A stretch of DNA of 64,000 nucleotides, from contig NW_014575403.1 in the NCBI RefSeq assembly GCF_000803265.1, forward strand, positions 124,001 to 188,000, written 5' to 3'. Positions 58,257 to 64,000 of the stretch are shown here, piece after piece. Origin of the DNA: Ordospora colligata OC4. Lineage: Eukaryota > Microsporidia > Ordosporidae. Each line of letters opens with the position of its first letter. Positions within the stretch are counted from its first letter, which is position 1. A program made the translations under genes and the position numbers. Under the pieces are notes generated by a model. It saw only the letters and a list, made by a program, of their open reading frames with translations, was not told the DNA's origin and ran no database searches.

Positions 58257-59909
58257 ATGTCTGAAGATAGCTTCGACTGGCTTGGAGGAGACGTAGATGC
58301 AGATGCAGATGAGTTTATTCCTGCACCTAACCGGAGCTTGCATACAAATTACTTGATAGACATTCTTGGAGGGATGTTCTATTCGATTTTGGGTGTTTCT
58401 TTAGGATTGAGACTGATGCTTTATGCATTTGGAGCAGATCCATATGTACTTGGCCTGAGCTTAAATGTCATACTCATGAGCATCACTGTTGGATCGCTCC
58501 TATTCATAGTGCTTGCAATCCTGAGAGATGCGTTGACACTTATGGTGATCAACATGCGTCTTATTGAGAACTCTGAATCAAATACAAAACTACAAAAGCT
58601 CGCCATGCTTTCTGTGTGGATTCTGTGCTGTATGTATTGGTTGAGATATGTGAAAATTGTTTATGGATATCAGTTTGACATTGCTAGGAGGATTTTTGTT
58701 GCAGCGTTGATAACATCGATTGCATATTCGGTGACTACGCTGGCAATAGCGTACTTTGAAACGTTCTTCATGAAGCGAACACTGCACAGTAAGCTCGATG
58801 ATGTCAAGAAGAGCGAGAGAATCTTGTGTGCAATGAAGAATTACAGATATGACATTTCAGAATCTGTAAGCATGGCAACACCTGAATGTTCATGCAAAGA
58901 CATGTTCTGTTTTAGAATGGCATCGGCTGAAAATGCACCAAGGGGCAGAAGTGGGGAGTGTGAGGAAGGATTCCACAAGTTTGCAGGAGGCCTGAGGATC
59001 AATCCTCCAGAGCTGCACGGAGTGATGGATTCAAAAACACTTGCAAGAGATGTATTTGTGAGGGCAAGTAAGGGAAAGGAAGAGCTTTCATTCGATGACT
59101 TCAGCGTGATTTTTCCAAGTGTGCAAGATGCATTGAATGCATTTGCATTTTTTGACTCAAACAATGACAGAATGATTTCGAAGAAGGAGTTCCAGAGCAC
59201 AATAGTTTACTTCTATATGGAGCGAGTGAATCTGGAGAGAAATGTCAAAAGGGCTGAGGACTTCATTCGTGTTATTGCAAACACATTGATTTCTGTAGTA
59301 TTTGCATGCCTGTGCTTTACATACATGATCGTATTTGGAATTCCACTAAAGGAGTTACTGGCATTGGCACTAAGTGGAGCGCTTGCATTCAACCTGGTTG
59401 CAAGTGGAATTGTTTCTGATGTGTATTACAACTTTATGATGTTGATAAGTCACCAGTTTGATGTTGGAGATGATGTAGTAGTGGATGGAGTTGATTATAA
59501 GGTTTATGAGTTTGGTCTATCTAACACATCATTAGTTGGCGAGAATGGAGGAAAGATAAAGCTTCTTAACAGTGATCTGTGGAAGAAGAATCTGATCAAC
59601 ATGACTCGTGCGCCAGAGAAGATCATTGTGTTCAACTTTGAGCTGGATCCAAACATAGAAGTCGATACGTTTATGCGATTCAAGGTCAAAATACATGAAT
59701 TTGTAAAGTCAAGGCCTTTTGACTATGACGATTCGTTTTCTCTGCAGGCAAAGACAGAAGGATTCACCAGCATTGATGTGCTCAGTTGTCTGATGATTCT
59801 CAAGTGCAAAGGATACAAGAATAAATCCAAGAAGTTTCTACTCAGGGTGGAGATGACTACTTTCTTACGTTCATTAATAGCAGTGATGGGCATTGCTGCG
59901 CCGAAATGA
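58257..59909 (+). CDS. Eukaryotic-type MscS mechanosensitive channel with EF-hand
   Basis: 550 aa. Several membrane spans in the first 190 residues (DILGGMFYSILGVSLGLRLM and others) precede a cytosolic loop with an EF-hand at about 299-312 (FFDSNNDRMISKKEF; Asp, Asn, Asp, Ser, Glu at the liganding positions). The pore-lining MscS helix region (ELLALALSGALAFNLVASGI) and beta domain (FDVGDDVVVDG, NSDLWKKNLINMTRAPEK) follow. This order is that of fungal ER channels Msy1/Msy2, so I infer calcium-sensitive osmotic-stress gating at an internal membrane, and not the bacterial-type MscS also reported in microsporidia. Confidence 0.88.
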   Translation: MSEDSFDWLGGDVDADADEFIPAPNRSLHTNYLIDILGGMFYSILGVSLGLRLMLYAFGADPYVLGLSLNVILMSITVGSLLFIVLAILRDALTLMVINMRLIENSESNTKLQKLAMLSVWILCCMYWLRYVKIVYGYQFDIARRIFVAALITSIAYSVTTLAIAYFETFFMKRTLHSKLDDVKKSERILCAMKNYRYDISESVSMATPECSCKDMFCFRMASAENAPRGRSGECEEGFHKFAGGLRINPPELHGVMDSKTLARDVFVRASKGKEELSFDDFSVIFPSVQDALNAFAFFDSNNDRMISKKEFQSTIVYFYMERVNLERNVKRAEDFIRVIANTLISVVFACLCFTYMIVFGIPLKELLALALSGALAFNLVASGIVSDVYYNFMMLISHQFDVGDDVVVDGVDYKVYEFGLSNTSLVGENGGKIKLLNSDLWKKNLINMTRAPEKIIVFNFELDPNIEVDTFMRFKVKIHEFVKSRPFDYDDSFSLQAKTEGFTSIDVLSCLMILKCKGYKNKSKKFLLRVEMTTFLRSLIAVMGIAAPK

Positions 59910-60010
59910 ATGTGTGCTTTGCTTTAATGTAGCAAGTATGCATAATTTATGGTATTTTATTAAATCCAAAGTTTATTTGATTTGTGAATAATGTATGCTT
60001 GGTGTTTATT

Positions 60011-61075
60011 ATGAACAGTGGAATGGAGATTGCGGTTCTTTCATGGAATATGAATGGAAGAGATGGATTAGAAAGAGTTTCAGTGATTGCAGACTCCCAA
60101 CAGGCGGATATTGTGTTGCTTTCGTTTCAGGAATGCTTCAGTCCTTCCCAAAACAAAGTGAGAAGGATCATGGCAAAGGCATTTCCACATTACAGTGTAG
60201 CAAGCGTTAATAGAGTATGCGGGCTGTGGTCTGTTGTTCTATGCAAGACTTCTGGATGTGCACGTGATGTAGAGGTGAATACAATGAGAATTGGCCTTGG
60301 AGTATTAGGCATGATCAACAAAGGCGCGTGTATTTCTAAGCTGTCGAATGGAGTGGTGTTTGTAAGCTGCCACTTGTCTGCACATTTAGAAAACAATAAG
60401 AGAAGAATGCAGCAGATCAGAACAGTATTTGAATGCATCAATGACAAAGAAACAGTATCAAACACACGCTTGCTTGTTATTGCTGGTGATATGAACTTCC
60501 GCATGACTCAGCGAATGTCCTTTGATACACAAAGTATACATGACACAAATGAATCAGTAATTGGATCATCAATTAATAGAGCTTTATATGAGAATTCAGA
60601 AAGCATATACAAAGCAGAGTATGATCAGTTCAATAAATTCAATAAACTGTATCCGATGTTTCACGAGGATAAAATAACATTCATGCCAACATACAAATAT
60701 GAGATGGGATCGAATTGTTTTAGCAATAAGCAGAATCCGTCTTGGTGCGACCGAGTGCTTGTTTCATCATGCAATGTTATCCAGTTTACCAAATACATCA
60801 CAGATCCAAGCGTTATGTTGAGTGATCACAAGCCGATTGTATGCAAATTCAATGTTGCAGAAAACATGTCTGATGAGTGCCAAAGACAAGCGGTACCTGA
60901 TGTTGGATATAAGAGCCATGTTTTTACACGCATTGCAACGTGGATATATTGCTTTATGCATGAATACTACAGCATTATGCTGATAATTGCCGTAGTTCCT
61001 GTTTTTGTGGTTGTACTTATCAAGGCAATAAATGCAAGACTTAAAAATGATACAAATACAGATGTAAAGATATAG
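60011..61075 (+). CDS. Tail-anchored inositol-polyphosphate 5-phosphatase (Inp54-like)
   Basis: 354 aa. 5-phosphatase motifs: EIAVLSWNMNGRDG, DIVLLSFQECF, FVSCHLSAHLENN, VIAGDMNFRMT (GDLNYR in most relatives), FMPTYKYEMGSN, PSWCDRVLVSS and LSDHKPIVCKF. The C-terminus has one hydrophobic span (SIMLIIAVVPVFVVVLIKAI) and a short tail. A single catalytic domain with a tail anchor is the layout of yeast Inp54, an ER PI(4,5)P2 5-phosphatase. The upstream in-frame codon at 59984 is GTG; the ATG at 60011 (or 60023) is taken. Confidence 0.9.
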   Translation: MNSGMEIAVLSWNMNGRDGLERVSVIADSQQADIVLLSFQECFSPSQNKVRRIMAKAFPHYSVASVNRVCGLWSVVLCKTSGCARDVEVNTMRIGLGVLGMINKGACISKLSNGVVFVSCHLSAHLENNKRRMQQIRTVFECINDKETVSNTRLLVIAGDMNFRMTQRMSFDTQSIHDTNESVIGSSINRALYENSESIYKAEYDQFNKFNKLYPMFHEDKITFMPTYKYEMGSNCFSNKQNPSWCDRVLVSSCNVIQFTKYITDPSVMLSDHKPIVCKFNVAENMSDECQRQAVPDVGYKSHVFTRIATWIYCFMHEYYSIMLIIAVVPVFVVVLIKAINARLKNDTNTDVKI

Positions 61076-61150
61076 ATAAGGATTGATAATTAGGAAGGCA
61101 GTACTAATAAACTCATTGTGTGTATTTTTGGATCTACTAAACAAACCCCG

Positions 61151-64000
61151 ATGGATAATGAAGCCAGCAATTGGAAGTATGCAAACACACCAGTAGAGGA
61201 GGAACTGGACGAGCTTGCATGGCAGATTGCAAAGGAGAATGATACATCTTGCATCTTGGAGAAGATACGCCTGTGTTTGAGTGATGATGTATGGATATTC
61301 AAAGATAGCTCGTTGAAATTATGGAAGAATGCAAGCGACAGAATACTTCTTATTGTTCATGAGATAGGAGAGAGGTATTTTTGTGAAGGAATGCAGATAA
61401 GCAAGATGTGTGATGCAGACAAGATGATGATTGTTGAAATATTCAGGTTTTATCAGAGAATGTATGGGTATTCGAAGCACAAGTATCCATTGGATGTATC
61501 AGAGTATGTGATGAAGTATATATATGCAGTTGATGCAGATGTGGTGATTGAGGCATATAAGGTGCTTAGCTTCAGTCTGCAGTTTTGTATTGGATTGGAG
61601 GAGTATGCTCAGGATCATGAGATGCTTCTGAAATGCATTGAGATTGCACTCGATGAGGATGAAATGGGTGAGCTGAATGTATCTGAAGGTTTTTATGAAA
61701 GGATACCTGATGAGATGCTTGATATTGAAATGTTTACAGATAATGGATGTGATTGCAATGAATTAGATGGTGTAGCAGGGAATGTGCGGTGTAATGTGTG
61801 TGTTAGAAGTGCTCAGCAAACGAAAGAAGCGCTGATAGTAGGAGCAGAGAGGTATGGCAGAGGGAAGTATATTTTTGAGCTGAGAAAGAAGATATACAGC
61901 GATAGAACAGAGAGATTGGATGTTATACGGATTCTTGCAAGATGTGTTTTTCTTGTGCTTGCGAAAGGAGGAGAAATGTTTGATTGTGTTACACGAAAGA
62001 TTGACGCACTTGAGATGAATGAGATGATGAATGGAAGGATGTCTGAAGACATGGAGTTTGCAGTGATGAGTCTGATAGATGTGTTGATTTATTATGGAGT
62101 TGACTTTTTGAAGGTTTCAGTGGCACTTGGATTGGACGATGTGAAAGGTCCATTTTATTGCAGGTATTCAGCAGGGTTGAATGAGAAGGCATTTGAAAGA
62201 CATATGGTTTTTTTTGTGAGCAATGCGCTTGTTTTAAACCAGAAGGCGCGGTATTTGAAGATGGATGTGTTGATGGAATGCGTTGAAGTTTTCAGACAGT
62301 GTAGAGCAGATGTTAGATATCACATTCTAAGATCATTAAAGATGTACTGTAAAGAGCCTAGATCAAGGGGACTTTCTGAGTTTATTTTAAGAGGTGGAAT
62401 TGCGATGTTAGAAGGATATCTGAAAGACAGCTGGCAATATGGGATAAATGAGAATGTGAATGTAAGGTATGCAGTGAAGGTTCTTGGTGAGATATACATG
62501 CAGGATTGGAGAGGCGAGATAGGTGTTAGAGGATTTGAGGAAAGTGAGTTTCTTGACATATTGGTGAGCATGATACGAAGGCTGTATTCTGTGGATATTC
62601 GAACTGTGTGTGTTTGCATGAGGGTTCTATCGTGCTTTGCATTTGGAGATCCTTTGAGCATAGGGAGACTTGTTGAGAGGGGAGTTATGATTGTGTTTGA
62701 GAAGATGTTAATGGCTGAATTGACAATTGAATGTTTTTCTGAGATGGTGTCATGTATGGATGCGTTTTCACTGAACCTTGATGCACAAAGAATGATTTGT
62801 GATTCTGAGTATTTATTTAAGTTGCTGTTTATGCTTAGAGAGGATGAGTTTTTGAAGACTGTGAGTGGAAGTAGTAAGGTAATGTCGCTTTTGAATGTGC
62901 TTATTATGCACCATCCTGTATTCAGAGACGATTTAGTGAAGTTCTATGTGACATACATGCAATGCTTGACAAGTGTATTTGAAATGCAATCTAAGGATGC
63001 ATTTGTGGTTGATGAGTGGAAGGTAAATGTGATGAATAACTTTTTTGGATTTATTGGAAAGATGCAGGTATATCCAGATGCAGAAGAAGCATGTATTCTT
63101 TTCCGTAAGGTCTATGATTTTTTTGTAGATGTAAATTATGCGTGTAGGATGCACAATCCGATGAAGGGGATTGTTGTGGGGATGCTTCGGAATATTTACA
63201 GCATGATTGATGGAGATGTAGGAATGATACAAATGTTCATAAGAGACAGCAAGATGATGGCTGATTTATTGTGCAAACGAATGCATGATGGGGTGATTAA
63301 TGGATATTCATGGACAGATGAAGAAGAAGAAGATGATGTAGTTGACAAATTGATGTTTTCGTATAGCAACCATGCTGCATTGATGTGCATACTGATTGAT
63401 GATGTTTTGCAGAATAAGGATTACATTTTGGCGACTGATCTTGAGATGGTGCCAGAGAGTGTTGGCATGAAAATGCTTTTAGAAATGTTTGATGGAGTTG
63501 AAGAAATGTATATGAGATTGTCTGAACTCTCTGGTGTATTTTTGGATGTACCTGATGCAGATATGTTTGTATTGTTGTGTAAGGCTGTGAGTGTAGATCT
63601 TGATGTTGATATTTCTAAATGCAGTGTGCGCCTGTGTTTAATTAGATCGATTTATTCGTGTGTGACTTATCTTGTACGATCTGTGTGGAAAGTTTTAGTA
63701 GAAGTGGCGCCTGTGCATGGTGTTAAGTTTTTACAGAAAGCAGTGAATACTTGTTTACAGGACAATGGAATGTCTGTGGTGATGATGACACGGCTATTCA
63801 AGAAGCTATGTCCATACTTCAGGCCTGAGCATTGTGAAGTGGTATCTGGGTGTGAATTTGCAAAGCAGTTACTTGGGATTCGTGGAGAGCATTCTAAGGT
63901 TATTGCAATTGTGAATTTTATTATAAGTGAACTTTTGTACACAATGAGAGAGGATAATGAGTTGAGACATAGATTTCTGCAATATTTGCTTGATATTGAT
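61151..64000 (+). CDS. TOM1: Tom1/HUWE1-type HECT ubiquitin ligase, N-terminal part (3' end outside window)
   Basis: Open for 950 codons from the ATG at 61151 (after acaaaccccg) to the window end with no stop. All-helical armadillo-like. One region (DPLSIGRLVERGVMIVFEKM, LNLDAQRMICDSEYLFKLLF, then a loop and VLIMHHPVFRDD) follows block by block the DUF913 part of human HUWE1 ([45 protein letters not shown]). The earlier YIFELRKKIYSDRTERLDVI matches its DUF908 region. The catalytic HECT domain would lie beyond the window, so enzyme activity is inferred. Confidence 0.7.
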   Translation, partial: MDNEASNWKYANTPVEEELDELAWQIAKENDTSCILEKIRLCLSDDVWIFKDSSLKLWKNASDRILLIVHEIGERYFCEGMQISKMCDADKMMIVEIFRFYQRMYGYSKHKYPLDVSEYVMKYIYAVDADVVIEAYKVLSFSLQFCIGLEEYAQDHEMLLKCIEIALDEDEMGELNVSEGFYERIPDEMLDIEMFTDNGCDCNELDGVAGNVRCNVCVRSAQQTKEALIVGAERYGRGKYIFELRKKIYSDRTERLDVIRILARCVFLVLAKGGEMFDCVTRKIDALEMNEMMNGRMSEDMEFAVMSLIDVLIYYGVDFLKVSVALGLDDVKGPFYCRYSAGLNEKAFERHMVFFVSNALVLNQKARYLKMDVLMECVEVFRQCRADVRYHILRSLKMYCKEPRSRGLSEFILRGGIAMLEGYLKDSWQYGINENVNVRYAVKVLGEIYMQDWRGEIGVRGFEESEFLDILVSMIRRLYSVDIRTVCVCMRVLSCFAFGDPLSIGRLVERGVMIVFEKMLMAELTIECFSEMVSCMDAFSLNLDAQRMICDSEYLFKLLFMLREDEFLKTVSGSSKVMSLLNVLIMHHPVFRDDLVKFYVTYMQCLTSVFEMQSKDAFVVDEWKVNVMNNFFGFIGKMQVYPDAEEACILFRKVYDFFVDVNYACRMHNPMKGIVVGMLRNIYSMIDGDVGMIQMFIRDSKMMADLLCKRMHDGVINGYSWTDEEEEDDVVDKLMFSYSNHAALMCILIDDVLQNKDYILATDLEMVPESVGMKMLLEMFDGVEEMYMRLSELSGVFLDVPDADMFVLLCKAVSVDLDVDISKCSVRLCLIRSIYSCVTYLVRSVWKVLVEVAPVHGVKFLQKAVNTCLQDNGMSVVMMTRLFKKLCPYFRPEHCEVVSGCEFAKQLLGIRGEHSKVIAIVNFIISELLYTMREDNELRHRFLQYLLDID

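Noticed and set aside
58257..59909. Bacterial-type MscS acquired by horizontal transfer
   Set aside because: Long N-terminal membrane region and EF-hand match the eukaryotic fungal type, so no transfer is needed.

Overview
The window is nuclear DNA of a microsporidian. The genes are short, almost all single-exon and densely packed, commonly 15 to 250 bp apart. The proteins are eukaryotic and usually shorter than their yeast or human relatives. Most start codons have a C-run (CCC/CCCC) a few bases to about 25 bases upstream, a start-site signal known from Encephalitozoon-type microsporidia. Gene content fits the Encephalitozoon/Ordospora lineage, but I cannot fix genus or species from the sequence alone. 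One unresolved base (n at 45199) shows this is a draft assembly.

Left arm, 1-42.65 kb: conserved housekeeping genes on both strands. In order they are V-ATPase subunit B (5' end missing), RPB12, a minimal Nup50/Nup2-like protein, cofactor-independent phosphoglycerate mutase, a ribosomal stalk P-protein, the Pol alpha B subunit, an ING-type PHD protein, a tail-anchored J-protein, poly(A)-binding protein, tRNA-Ala(CGC), TAF6, ORC2, a Sec7-domain Arf GEF, a DH-PH RhoGEF, a tail-anchored SNARE-like protein, APC1, Rad14/XPA, UFD1, a tethering-complex-like protein, CK2 beta, DNA polymerase epsilon, an orphan, importin beta, a PTEN-C2-FH2 formin, an LPLAT acyltransferase, a PP2A-class phosphatase, CIA2, eL42, Rad6 and an ISWI ATPase. 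They cover replication (ORC2, Pol alpha B, Pol epsilon), nucleotide-excision repair (Rad14, with Rad10 further right), transcription and chromatin, membrane traffic, cell-cycle proteolysis and nuclear transport.

Island, about 42.65-55.1 kb: visibly AT-richer, with longer intergenic DNA and genes of a different kind. A USP7-like deubiquitinase carries a five-helix membrane module at its C-terminus. Relatives of that module recur as broken copies at 46.3 kb and 51.4-51.8 kb, attached to unrelated N-terminal regions. Several large lysine/asparagine-rich proteins share a 5' leader and an M(V/T)NN start. At least four loci are frameshifted or carry stops, and an LRR-like pseudogene is the only plus-strand gene. 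The island sits between ISWI and RAD10 and is the best candidate for an undescribed, rapidly evolving modular gene family.

Right arm, 55.1-64 kb: conserved genes resume with Rad10/ERCC1, exosome RRP4, an IntS11-like RNA endonuclease, a eukaryotic-type MscS channel with an EF-hand, an Inp54-like inositol-polyphosphate 5-phosphatase, and the N-terminal 950 codons of a Tom1/HUWE1-type ubiquitin ligase that runs off the window.

All identifications come from reading translations against remembered family signatures. No database search was run.
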